DNA of 64,000 bases, taken from contig JAKOON010000011.1 of NCBI GenBank assembly GCA_022577435.1, positions 17,361,802-17,425,801 of the forward strand, in the 5' to 3' direction. The translations under genes and the position numbers were made by a program. Below, one piece after another: positions 49,732 through 61,705 of this stretch. Each line of letters begins with the position of its first letter. The stretch's first letter is position 1. Under the pieces are notes generated by a model. That model was not told where the DNA came from. It did no database searches and saw only the letters and a list, made by a program, of their open reading frames with translations. The DNA comes from Embiotoca jacksoni. Taxonomy: Eukaryota > Chordata > Actinopteri > Embiotocidae.

Positions 49732-51220
49732 TAACTTACTACCGGCTCACACGGTGCAGGGCGGAGGAGGGGGAGGGTGGCTGTCAGATGGAGGCAGACA
49801 GGTATTGAGGCCTGCAGCAAGCCAGCAGGGTGTGGGTCCGCTTCCCCTGCCAACGTTGTGTCAGATCTCTGGCACGGGCCTCCGTATCTTCCGGTGGGTG
49901 GAAAGATTCAGTGTTGTCTGGTGATGAAGTGCCCCGTCATGGCAGAGGAATGAGGGAGGGGAAGGAGGGCCGCGGATCGGAGCGGGCATGCATGTTGTTT
50001 GGGTGGACACATGGATTTCTCCAGGGTGTATGAAGGCACTTGAGCTTGTATTTGTGTGTGCACCGGCAGACGCATGGGTGTGTGTGCATTACTTCATCGT
50101 GGACGGGGCCTTGTTGTGTGTATCCCTCCAGCTGACAGGAGCTTCCTGTTGTAGTAATTGTCTTTTTATAGCCAGACGGAGGCGCCCCATTGGCCCGTCG
50201 CAGACTAACAGACTTCAAAAATCACCTGCTACACTCAGTGAAGGAGAAAGTGAAGTAAAGGTGAGCAGGCAAAACTAAGTGCTCTGTGGTGGTTTTAAGA
50301 AAATTAAAATGTCGTAAGGTTCTGAGGCCAATCTCTTAAATACTTCAATCAAGCTGTTGCATAACTTTTGCTTCAGTTTGTTTGTCTTGAACTCCACTTA
50401 TCTGAACTGTGGCCCCCCGTAAAAAAGAGCCCGGCATTGTTACTGAACAGAATAGCAACACGATTAGAGCTGGCAGGCTTTGTGTGTGTAATAACTCCAC
50501 CTCTGTGGTAGAGAGAGGATAAAATAAAGCAACAGCAGCGCTCTTATCCACGGCTCCCCTCCCTTCTCCTTTCCTTCCTGCGAAATCAGATCTGAGTGCT
50601 GGCCTGTCTCCCCACCCGGCCCCCCGAGAGGGAGAAAGAGAGGGGGGGGGGGGTCTGTCTGTCCTCGGCACTTCCTCCCGGGCCTCGCCAACATGGGTGG
50701 CGCTGGGATTGTTACATAACTTTGGGTTTGATAGCACAATGTTATGAGGTCATCGTCCTTTGACCCACATTATGCCTGCTTACCTCCGACCAGCTCGGGC
50801 TCGACTCGCTGCCCGTTCCTCCCTTCAACGAGTGCATCCTGTGATGTAGTGAAAGTAGGTCTGAGTCGGCGGTGACGTCAGGCTCGCTGCTTACAGTAGG
50901 TGCACCACTGTATATGAGGGTGGAAACAATAACATGGAGGTGTTGTATCATGATTCAACACAGCATTTGACAAATTACAAAGTTAGCATTCACTGCTTAG
51001 CTTTTCATAGCAGTGGCTGAATAGAAGCGGTCACTTCACGCAGTAATTAGCCAGGTGTGTGTAGGTAGGAAAGAGGCCAGGAGTTAAACGTCTCCCCTTT
51101 TTTTTTTTTTTTTTCTTTACTCATTCTTAGCGATGGCGACGGTGCGACTCTGGCGAGGATAGTATCAGTCTGCCGGACCACGATTTTGCTCCACACCGAG
51201 ATATCGTGACAACAATTTTA
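49732..51220. other. intergenic, no gene seen; GC-richer
   Basis: Holds a G12 tract (50642-50653), a perfect CRE at 50873-50880 and a poly-T run near 51098-51114. Frames on both strands at 50345-50739 are proline- or glycine-rich shadows. Confidence 0.4.
50873..50880. promoter_or_regulatory. consensus CRE (TGACGTCA)
   Basis: A perfect CREB/ATF palindrome in a locally GC-richer segment. Confidence 0.35.
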
Positions 51221-51222
51221 AT

Positions 51223-51652
51223 GGGTTTTGAGAGCAAATGTTCTCGTGCTGCAATCAAAAGTCAAGCGTGTAAGTAAAAACATATGAAATGAGAATAAAA
51301 TTATTTGGGTTGCAAACAAATGGTCCCTTTCAGGTTGGTTGGTTTTTGGTCACAGACTGGAACATTTTGCCTCTTTGTTGTGGCACAAAACCTTTTGATT
51401 GTGATTTCAGAATTCGGTTGTGAGTCTCAAAAACTTTTGGTTGCGAGTTGAGTGGGATGTAACAGGCGACACTGACGCTGACGGACGAGACGAGAGTTTC
51501 CTTTGGTGGTTTTGATTTGAAACACGCACACACACACAAAATACTCTCCTTCCATCGTAAATGCTCGACAGAAGACTGTGTTGAGGTCAGTTGACTTTAA
51601 TAACAAGCATGATTTATGATTGCAATGTGAGAAAAATTTGCTCTCAAAACTA
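51223..51652. mobile_element. terminal-inverted-repeat element (MITE-like), family C
   Basis: The left arm at 51223-51276 reads TTTTGAGAGCAAATGTTCTC then GCTGCAATCA. The right arm at 51597-51652, on the minus strand, reads TTTTGAGAGCAAATTTTTCT then ATTGCAATCA. The two arms of about 55 bp are inverted, diverged copies around roughly 320 bp of sequence lacking an intact transposase frame. Confidence 0.65.
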
Positions 51653-54600
51653 TCTTTTGTGTGTCTCAAAAAAGACAGAAATTCCCATAAATGTCCGCAA
51701 ATACATCACCAATCATGAACTCGGGACTTTTAGAAATTTCCGAGGTCCGACGTCGTGAATACCGCAAGAAGAGGATGGGGGGGGGGGTCATCTTCTTTTA
51801 AACACAGTGAACACGACCCCCATTTATACGCAGCAGTTTTACTTTTGCATTGTGTCAGCATGTTTGCCGCCGTGACCATGTTAGCACGGAGACATTCACG
51901 TAGCTCAAAGCCCGGCTGTGGCTGAGTCCCGCCCACACAGTAGCCAACAAGAATGTACAGTACAAGACAAAAAAGACACACAGAAGAAGCAGATTTCTGA
52001 GAGAGATTAGCGATGATGCATGCAGGATGATGCAATCAAGGCAGGCTTTTCGCCACACCTTTAAGTTTGACTGTTCGGGATGTGTTAACGTTTAGAAAAC
52101 CTTTTAAACGGGGTCGAATGTCACATCGTTCGCTTCAAGCATACTGGATCTTCAGTTTTCTGCTTTTTGCGCCTTGTAAGCATAAATCTCTATTACACTA
52201 CTTTGAGACTCATGTAACTCAAATGGGCCTAAATGAACAAATATTGCATTATGACACCTTCTTGGAGCTCCGTTTTTATCATGGAACATTTCTGCTTTTT
52301 TAGACTGGTGCCTGTAATCTCTGTCGCTATAAAACTGTCTTTGTGCTTATCAATCAAAGCATCAGTCAACTCAAACAGGAAATGTCTTTTTAATGACCAC
52401 GCTGCCCTTGTACCGTAACGCCGTGCTAGCCAATTAGCCGCCAATAATTACGCGCTGGTGTGTATTTTAGAAATGGACCTTGTCTCCGAGTACTTTTATT
52501 AGTTTTGTTTAGACAGTGAAGTGGACAAAGTCACAAACGGTCTCTTTTAGAGGCTCCTCGGTTGCGTTTTGTCACCACGGTCTGCAGCCATATCTGATTG
52601 AAGTATGAGATGAGGGCCAGCGCTCTGTGGTCCACTTTAACATTTCCTTATAGCAAAAAATTATGACATTTTGTGCCGTAGCTGGTCATGACATGGAGCG
52701 GAGACCGAGTGGCGCGCTGATGTGGTGATAAGCATCAAATTGCTCCTGTCGGTGACAAAAACTGTCTCTGTCTCTCACATTTTGCGGCTCAGGCCGTGGA
52801 CCTCAGAAGAAGGAGGCCTTTTGAAAAGGAGCTGTTTAAAACACATTATGGAGAAGTGAACAGAAAAAAAACCTGCAGCATTTAGTTCAAGAACGACAAG
52901 TGGTCAAACCCTTTAAAATGCGTCTTAATATAAAATGTTTATGTGTGCGAGGAGGGTTTTCATGATTTATCTCTGCTCATTTCAGGTGGGTTTTTTTCAA
53001 AGCCGCCATAAATACCCAGTATGGTTTTCTAACATGGGCACAGCACACATTACATGAAATATGATATTTGCTGCCTGATCGTGATTTTACATTTAATAAT
53101 AATTTAAAACTAAGCAAGTCACACAATTATATCTATTTACCATATCATTAATTCCCAATATTTTCCATGCTCACTGAAGATGCTTGATCAGCACTTTGTA
53201 GGTTTTTTTTTTTTTTGGTTTTTTTTTTTCTGTCCTGTCACCGTTACTGATTCTGTGTGTATAGTTTAAGATAAAAGGCTGCTCCTATCTGTGGGTAGAG
53301 GGTGTGTACGCCAGATCAGCACGCACACTATCGTCAAGTGGATATTTACCCTCTGGCCTGGTGCCCTAGCTTGTCTCTCTCACGATGGCATCTGACGTGG
53401 TTTGTGTGCCTCCGTGCTCACTGAACATGTCCCAACAGTGGGCGACGCCGCACTTTGATCCATGCCGAAGTCAAGTTTTCACATTTCTTTTGGGTTTGTC
53501 TGAATGTCAGACCTTAAGCAAACCTCGGGTTGTCGAGCAAATTGTTGTGTAGACAAACTGATACAGTGACAGCTTTGATATTTTATGAAGCCAACTGTAA
53601 TAGTTCTGCTGGCAGTGTCTGCTGTGACTTTATAATTTAGGTAACACCCTCATTATGGCTTAATGGAGCTGGAAGAGTGACATAATACTACAGAGACCCA
53701 AAACTCGATGGAAAACCCCCTCGACAATGATTTGTCTTTGACCTCATGTTTCTACGGCCTCAACACCTGCTGCCTGCCTGCACACTCTTCCTCCCCGCCC
53801 CCATCGCGCCTTTTTTTACGCCCTTCACATCGTCACCCATCTTTGCTTGTTTTACCATTTCAGTATCAGGCTTCTTACTCCATTAAAAAAAAAACTCCAC
53901 TCCACTCCAAAAGAGAGAGAGAAACTAAATAGCTGAGCATTTCCATGGAGATGTGTTATCTAGACTATGATCTAAGTCTGGCTGCTACACCGACTTGCTC
54001 TCTGTTTTTGAACATAACCGTCATTTACACCAGCTTGGCACAGGCAACCAGCACAACGACAATGACGATGATGATGATGAAGACAATAATAGTGGCAGGA
54101 GTAATGGAATACTACTCTAAAGTCTGCAGCAGCTGCTTACGCACGTATCAGAATGAGTCACAGGGAGGGGAGGGTCCGTCCTCCCTCTGCAACTTTGTGG
54201 TGAGGTTTTTAAATAGTGAGGGAAAAAAAAACTGGTTTGACAGACAGTTGCACAATCTGGATTCTTCTGTTAAGGAACGCAGGGAAAGTGGCAGTAGATG
54301 TGTTGACGAGTGTTATGTGTGCACATGACTGTACTGTGCATGTAAAGAAAAATCAAACTGGAGGGGATGAAGAGAAAGTTTAAAGGGAGGAAGAAAAGAT
54401 GATATTTTGATATAATGCATCTTCTATACATATAAAATGAGCTTGCTGTTCACTTTTAAATTATAGAAGCCAAACCAGAAGATCTGCATGACTTTGGTGA
54501 TAAAACGTTACTAACAAATGTTGGTAATAATCTGTAGTAGAAAAGAACAGCTTTCATTTCCATACCTAAGTAAGTTTTAGTGTCGTAGGTATGTCCATGA

Positions 54601-56945
54601 TAGCTCACCTGATGCAGAACGTTGGCCTCTACGTTGTATTGAGTGTGGACAGTTTAGGTTACAATTTTAGCATTTGCTTTTATGTAATTTAAAAAAAAAA
54701 TTAAAGTGAATTTTTTTTTTCTCAGGCAAGTCTCGCTGCATTTGATAGAATTCTGCATTTTGGACATTATTCATATCCATAAAAAAATATACATTGTGTA
54801 CCATAAATACTAATAATATAAAAAAAATAGAAAATGTGTATACATGCTTAACAACAAAATATAGCATGTATTATACTATGGATGATACGGCATATTGCAT
54901 GGTACTAAAAATACATTCATCATCTATTATTACTACTGTTGCTCGTTCATATTGTCCCATTATGGGCTGCACTTAAGGCAACATATTACACAACCATGTT
55001 AATTGAAAAGGGCACAATTGAGATTTGAAACTACTGAGTCTGCACTTTGGCACTCTGAATAGTCTCATAGGACCTGTAATAAACTGTAATTTTATTTAAA
55101 CTAATGTTAAGACACTTTTGTGTCAAGGCCGTGCTCAGCTTCCTCGTTGGCAGCCCCGAAGAGGTGAGGAGCTCCAAAAATAGTATAATGTCCTCCCCGT
55201 GGTGTTTCCTGGAGTTCAACTGACACTATAATCTTCTAAGGTACACAATATGCTGGTCCTCTACTCACACGTCTCATTCACACAAACCACATGCAGAACG
55301 AGGAAATGAGGGTAGTTGTAGATCCTGGGTGTGTGAGTGCAAAAAACAACAACCGTTTAGCCGCAACGACACGTCCATCACAACAGGTACACAAACTACA
55401 CATTGTTCCTGGCTTCACGTCATCCTGCAGACCGTGCAGCCAGCTCATGCACTTGTTTGCTCCGAGCAGGAAGGAGCCCCTCGACCATTTAACAAGAAAA
55501 TACACAGGCGGGCTTTAAATAGTAAAGTGACTTTCTCTTGCTGTGTGTGTGAATGTGGCGACACTGGTGCCGAAGCCTCCAAGACAAACAAAAAGTTGTA
55601 TTTTTCCTTGAGCACACAGTGTGGAGGTGTACCAGTGTGTGTGCGCGCATAATGCTTACATGGTGTTTGCATGCCCACGTCTCAGTGCCTTTTTTGTCAA
55701 GTTCCATAATATGTCGACAGCACAGTGCCCTGCATCACATTTTCCTTGGTACAGATGTAACTAGCTCACGTCTGCCATGTATGTGAGCGGGCATACATGC
55801 TGCAGTTTGGCATTGTGGGGTAGTGGAATAAGTCCACACACTCTCTCACACCATCAACAAGCTGGAGAGCATCCACTCTGACTGTAAGGTCTATAAACCG
55901 ACGTAGGGCAACGAGGTCACACAGTTCGAAAGGAACCGCTGAGTGAGTCACGCTGTTCTCTTAAAATGTCTGGTGGCTTGAGGTATTGTTGGAAAAGTAC
56001 ACACATGGCATGTTATAGTACTCGTACTAAAAGTTAGACATGTTTCAGGACAGTTATCCTCCTGGTTATTCATTATGCGTATCTGAATTATATCATCATC
56101 GCCATCTATTAACCGCCTTTCGTTGCTATTTTTTTGGGCAAAAAGCAGACGGTGGAAAGAACTGGCTTGAATCACCTCAAACGGATTATTGAAGCATAAA
56201 CCTATTTGCCAAGTGCTTTTAAATATTTGTTGGTAAAAGCTCTGTGAGCCAAAACGTGTTCCTGTGCAAGTCGCAGAAAAACAAGACAACCGATGTTACC
56301 GGGATGAAGGGCTTCGTCGAGTGTTTTTCTCCAGTCTTTCTGATACATTTATATACGCGAACGTTTTTTTTTTTTTTTTCCTCTCTCTTCTTGGTCATCT
56401 TTCCCACTAAATATCAATAAAAATCTGTGGGCAACAAACTCACTTCTCAGAGCACCAAAAGAAGGCCAAACTTTAATGATTACCATGCTTTTGTCATGTT
56501 TATGGCCATTTGTGTGGAAGGTCCTGCCAGGGAAACCCTAATTTAATTCCCAAGAACTTCTCTGTGTTTTTTCCTGCTGAAGCCTACAGTACTTGATTAC
56601 AGTGCCATAGTCTACAAGCTGTGTCATGGATGTCGTTAGCAGCTGGTGAATTTACTTTAATGCCTTCAAAGAGCCCTATTGATCGCAGTCGGTATTAAAT
56701 CAGAAAGCCTCTGATGTCTTTTCAAAAAATGTCAGCAAACGAAGAGCGCCTTGCTGATGTGGCAAATTTCCCATCTTGGTTCTGAAGAAATCCACTTGAA
56801 CCTACTAATTTAGTTCACTTCTAACAGCCAATTTTCTTCTGCAGACTCATTAAATCCATGTGTCTAATGAACATCCTGCGTAGTAGCTCTCGTGCATGTG
56901 TGATGATGCCGCTCCGCTGAAACTTTACATCGGGCTCGAAGGAGC
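51653..56945. other. gene-poor stretch; CNE-like block at 56460-56720
   Basis: Includes G11 at 51778-51788, poly-T tracts near 53202-53230, a (GAT)n patch at 54066-54078 and AT-rich DNA at 54670-54860. The block at 56460-56720 is repeat-free and rich in TTTAATGATTA/TAATTTAATT-type words. No credible coding exon, tRNA or rRNA. Confidence 0.35.
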
Positions 56946-56947
56946 TG

Positions 56948-57395
56948 GTTGACATTTTCCTGCCTTGCTGAGAGGATTGACACTGCTGTCGTGACTGAGC
57001 ACTAAATAGGAAGCTGAAACCAGAGGCTAGTTATCTTAGCTTATTGTAAAGACTAGGAATGTGAGGGAAAAGTTACCCCGGCTCTCTTTAAAGGTAACAA
57101 CCTACTTGCACCTCTAAAGTCCACTAATTAACACATTATAATGGTTTGCCTGTCCAAGGAACAGGCCAGCACGAGACCCCAAACACTAATCTAAATATAA
57201 TGTGTTAATTAGAGGTGCTGCTAAGTGGACTTGTTATCTCACAGAGCCCGGCTAGATGTTTCCTGTCTTTTTCCAGCCTGTTAACCAAACTTCTTGCTCC
57301 AGCTATATTACTATACTGACGTGAGAGTGGTGTCAATCTTTTCCTCTAACTTAACTCTTGGCAAGAAAGCAAACAAGCTGGCCAAATCTGTCCTT
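56948..57395 (+). mobile_element. family A foldback/MITE-like repeat, copy 5 (near full length)
   Basis: The left terminus GGTTGACATTTTCCTGCCTT (56948) and GCTGAGAGGATTGACAC lead into CTAGTTATCTTAGCTTATTG and CACCTCTAAAGTCC. The right end is GACGTGAGAGTGGTGTCAAT (57319) and CTTGGCAAGAAAGCAAAC. The middle carries a strong internal palindrome: TAATTAACACATTATA at 57125-57140 versus TATAATGTGTTAATTA at 57196-57211. Confidence 0.7.
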
Positions 57396-57399
57396 GACC

Positions 57400-57625
57400 A
57401 TTAACACGGTTGCACTGTTGTTTAATTTTATTCAATTTTATTTGTATATATTGTGCATTTAGAAATTTTTTATACTTTTACTACCTCTATTTTTATTCTG
57501 TAATATGTATTGCTTTTGCTTTATCTTCCATGCAGCTATAACGAAACAATGTCCCCTTGCGAGATCAATAAAGTATATCTATCTGTCTCTGTCTGTCTGT
57601 CTGTCTGTCTATCCATCTATCTATC
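57400..57625 (+). mobile_element. LINE-type AT-rich 3' UTR and tail with (CTGT)n
   Basis: An AT-rich stretch with TATTTTTATTCTGTAATATG-type sequence leads to GTCCCCTTGCGAGATCAATA (57551) and AAAGTATATC, then (CTGT)n/(CTAT)n to 57625. This is the standard 3' end of a fish LINE, with the microsatellite grown from the tail. Confidence 0.6.
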
Positions 57626-60600
57626 AAGAGAATACTTTCCCCACTTACTTCCCCTTGCCAGCTTTAAGTGTCTTTATGATAAATGGTGTGGTATCAAATT
57701 CCTACAGTCAATTCATAAAGGTCAGTTTTATGACATTTTATTTCATAGTTAAGTATTTCATTGAGCCAAAATAGCTCTAAAAGGGTGAGAGAGTGAGAGA
57801 GAGAGAGAGTAGGGGGTTGGTGGGGGGGGGGGCTGTTAGTTCGTGAGCTGGTGGCCCATCTGGTTTGAGTTACTGAAACCCCCCTCCTCAATTAGACTCA
57901 GCATGATGTCAATAAAACGTCAGACTGGAGAAGCCATCACTGAAATTGGGCCTGTCAAGTATTGTTCTTTCCTCGGCATTCCAGCCGGGCCCATCAGCCT
58001 ACCATGATTTGTAGTTTGATTAAGGTTACTACAGTGTGCCATTTCTGATTTGATTTGGGCGCTTGCCTTGAAAACATTGCCACAAAAGTTGTTTGCCTAT
58101 TATTGGTGGGGGTGTATATATATATATATATATATATGAAGAAAAGGCACTGACGGAGGAAAATGGCTTCCTCACTCAAAATGCTTTGAAGCAAGAAGCA
58201 AGAAATCAGTTAGTTTCTACTTTGAACTTCTAATTATTTTTCCGACTGTAATTTTCCATGTCGCTCCTCTTAAAAAAAGAAAGAAAAAGAAAGTCGTCTT
58301 TTTTTTTTTTTAGCTCTTCCAAACTTTTACCATCCAGCTCTCAGATTTATACTTGAATATTAAACTGCATGCTATCGGGAGGTTTGGAGAAACAGTGGTG
58401 ACATTTATGTTGCTCCTCTCTTATTGCACAGAAAATGTATTAGGAGTTCCCTGGTTTTTGTGACGGAGAGTTTCCCACCAAGACCGTTTCCTCTCTCCTT
58501 CAAACCGTGGATCATCCTGCAGCGCCTACGTGCTGATATTCGGGATTATTACTGTCATTTTAGATGTCTGAATGGTTTGCACCAATTGCAGGCATGCTTC
58601 CAGCCAGTCAAGCCAGGGCCCTTAAAAAACAAAAAAAGTAATCCATGGAAAAGGTCACACATTCCCGACCGCTCCCAGCGGGAAAACCGGAGAGTCCACA
58701 CCTTCAGAGGAACGCAGAAACCTACTTCCCTGAAGTCTGACAACAATTACCACATGAATTTCAGCATATTATAATGCCAAACACTTTTAGTGGTGTTCAC
58801 CCAATCTGGAGATCATCAGCGGAGGACGTGTTGGTAGTTTTAACTGTAAAAGTCGTGCATTTAGAAGTAGAGGCCTCAATCAAATCTGCTGGAAAGTTTA
58901 AATTCACATTACAGATGCCTAAAATTCCAAGTGCAGACTCAAAGCCCCGTAAATCACAAACTTTCGGCCACATGTCTATGTTGCTGATCCACTGAGCCTC
59001 TATCGCATTGCATCTCAAATTCCAATATGGCTCAGGAACGTAAAGATTTAATCAAGTGCTGTGAAAATGTGACAGCCGTGGTTTAACAGCGGAGCATCGT
59101 GAGGATCGACGAGCCGTTAGCGGCCTTTGAATCAATGCCAGGGTTCTCTTGAATGTTTCACAATGCCGGTAATTGCCATATTTGCTGTGCAGCAGGGGTC
59201 TTAATGCAGACTCGTACAGTGAAATAAAAAACCCGAATGCTCCTATGTTTCTATAGAAACGTCTCTGACATTGTAAAGATGTCACGTTGGTTTACCGACT
59301 GAACTGGACGTTTTAGCTTTTACGGCGCAAGCATGACTGAAATGCTTCATTTTAAATTACGTTGTTCTGTAGAGCTCATGTTCCTCTGGACTACACTTCA
59401 CTATGTTTTAAAATCCACAGAGAAAGGGTGGACAAAATAATGGGAACCTTTTAAGGAAGATAACTACTCTGGCGTGGATACAGATGTGTACAGATGTGTG
59501 TTTCTGATTATGGAACGATGTACGACAGCTGTCCAACACACTTCATCACCTGTCTGTGTTAACATGTTCCCATCTTTTCTGAGATTTGTTCCTCCCACAT
59601 ATTATGTTGTATGTGTCCACGTGACCTCACTGGAGCTCAATTATCTCCTAATGAACCTCCTCTCTGTTTTATAGCTGACAGAAACTGCTGACTGGTATTT
59701 GTCGTTGGATGACGCATATTTGAAGCAGTGCATGCAAGTGTGATGAAAGCACCGTTTGACAATGTGTGGTCTATACCGTGCGGATAGGTGCGCTGACTGA
59801 TTTATTATGGGTACCTCCTTGTTTTTGCAGATGACTAAATCATTTGGACTGTAAATCACATTTTCAAAAAAATAACAAGTATAATAAAAAAAAAAACTGG
59901 TCGCCCAATGACAAGACGACCAATCAATAGAAGATTCTTTTCAGTTATGAAAACCCTTTAAAACTCAGGTTGAAGTTATTGAAGCATTAAGAGTATTACA
60001 AAAGCAAAGTAGTTTTGGTATTATGTGGGTTCAGGTTCACTGTTTCTATAGGAGTTGCCCTAATTTACCTTTCAATCCCAGTTTCCCTAAACTTTAACTC
60101 ATAGCAATGCAAAACCCATTTACCTTAAAATAACAGCTTCCAAACCATTTTGATGGTACACTGACTTTTAATAGAGAGATTGGCACCTCATTTATTCTCA
60201 CTCTGTGCGTCGAACACCTGTCTTCGCACTATAGAACTTGGTTTAAGAGGATATATGATGCTTTTCGTCACTCTGTCACACACCATCAAACCACGGGTCT
60301 CCAGGTTTCCATAAGAAGCCAGCTCGGCGTTCTCAGTACAGACAACGTAGCATAAGTGAAGCGAACGGAAGAGAGCGGTGGAAGCTAAGAGAAAAAGAAA
60401 CGTGACGGATCAAAAGGCAGAACGAGAGTAAATTTGCCTTTTATTCATTAAAGCAAGCTTTGCAAAAATAATAACGGCCTTCTTGCTGCTGGACTATTAA
60501 TAGCCGGTTTGCTATCTCAGTTTTTTGCCTGTGTTAACAAAGTTGCTAGTTTATGATCATAAGCAAAGTGTGTTGTTACCACTTGTGGCCACAGAGGCCG

Positions 60601-61240
60601 CTGTTGCTGCTGCTTATCAACAGTTGCATAGTGTTGCTTTGGGGTCAATATATATAGCAACGATACAATACTGGGTCAGCTTTACCCAATAACCACTGGG
60701 TCACTAAGCAAAGTTAAGCTATTTTGACTCTGAAAGTTAAGGATTTACATAGAAAATTACTACAAATGAACTTAAAGTTGTACAAAATAATATATACAAA
60801 ATACTGTATTTGACATTCAGAACTGTAAAGGATACACAATTATTAACAAATCAGTAGCAAACAGTGACATGGCAGCTTGAAATAAGATATTGAAGATCAC
60901 AAACATCGACAACCAAACAGTATTTTGACATCAAACTGTGTCATATGTATTTAAACTAAATGAAAGCTGGCATATTCTGCATGCTAATCTACCTGACACG
61001 AGAAAACAAAGGACAGATCTGTCAAACATTACATCTCTGATGTGAGGTTGGTACTGATTTTTTTCAGATTTCACATTGAGACGCGAAGCCGTCCAAGTTC
61101 TCTGTATGTCAACAAGGTGAGCTCATGGTAAGTCCCTGATTCTCCCATGTCGGACACACACAGAAACACATTCTCTCCAGCTCTGGCAGCCCAGTCCCGG
61201 GCCTTTTCTTTTTAGAGGCTTCTAATCCTGGTGGGTCCCT
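57626..61240. other. intergenic, no gene seen
   Basis: Holds (GA)n and G11 at 57787-57832, (TA)n at 58115-58137 and a short duplication of ACAGATGTGT at 59480-59500. A fragment GGGTGGACAAAATAATGGGA at 59426-59445 resembles the start of another fish repeat. The 116-codon + frame at 58424-58774 is unsupported. Confidence 0.4.
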
Positions 61241-61244
61241 GACC

Positions 61245-61705
61245 TGACGTCACAGGGTCGCCCCCCCCCCCCCCCCCCCCCCTCATCTGCTGATGTGCTG
61301 TATCCACACTCTCATTTCCTCCGCAGCTCACGAACACCAATCACTGCTCTCGTCCTTCCAGCTTCTGACGTCTGAGCATCTGATTAAAACCTACTGCCTC
61401 ATCTGGCTGAGGGGGTTAAACTTCGGAGAGAGGAGGTGCTGAGTGAGTGTGTGGGCTGGTGTGAGTGTGAGGCAGCCAACCAAGCTCCCCTCTCCTTCCC
61501 TCACTCTTTCTTTCCCACTTCCCCTCTTGTCTCTTATTCGGCAGTCTGGGCTGCGTCACGTGACCAGGAAGTGTGGCTCCCCTCCGTTTCCCCTCTTGAC
61601 AGAAAGGAAATATTGTAACAGAGGGGGCTGGCGCTGGGCTCTGTTACGTCGCTGGTTAAAAATAACTGGCATATTTAAGGCTGCTGAGGAATCCCAGGGC
61701 AGGCA
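61245..61705 (+). promoter_or_regulatory. promoter-like region: CRE, E-box, MEF2-like site, TATA-like box
   Basis: A perfect CRE lies at 61245-61252, a perfect GTCACGTGAC palindrome (USF/TFE-type) at 61555-61564, TTAAAAATAA matching the MEF2 consensus at 61656-61665, and CATATTTAAGG, a TATA-like box, at 61670-61680. Transcription would begin near 61705. The downstream region is GC-richer, with a 26-codon ORF (ATG at 61828) and a possible donor CAG/GTGTGT near 62153. No product is recognised, so this may be the first exon of a gene whose body lies to the right, or coincidence. Confidence 0.35.
61261..61282. repeat. poly-C tract, C22
   Basis: Homopolymer directly after the CRE. Confidence 0.98.
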
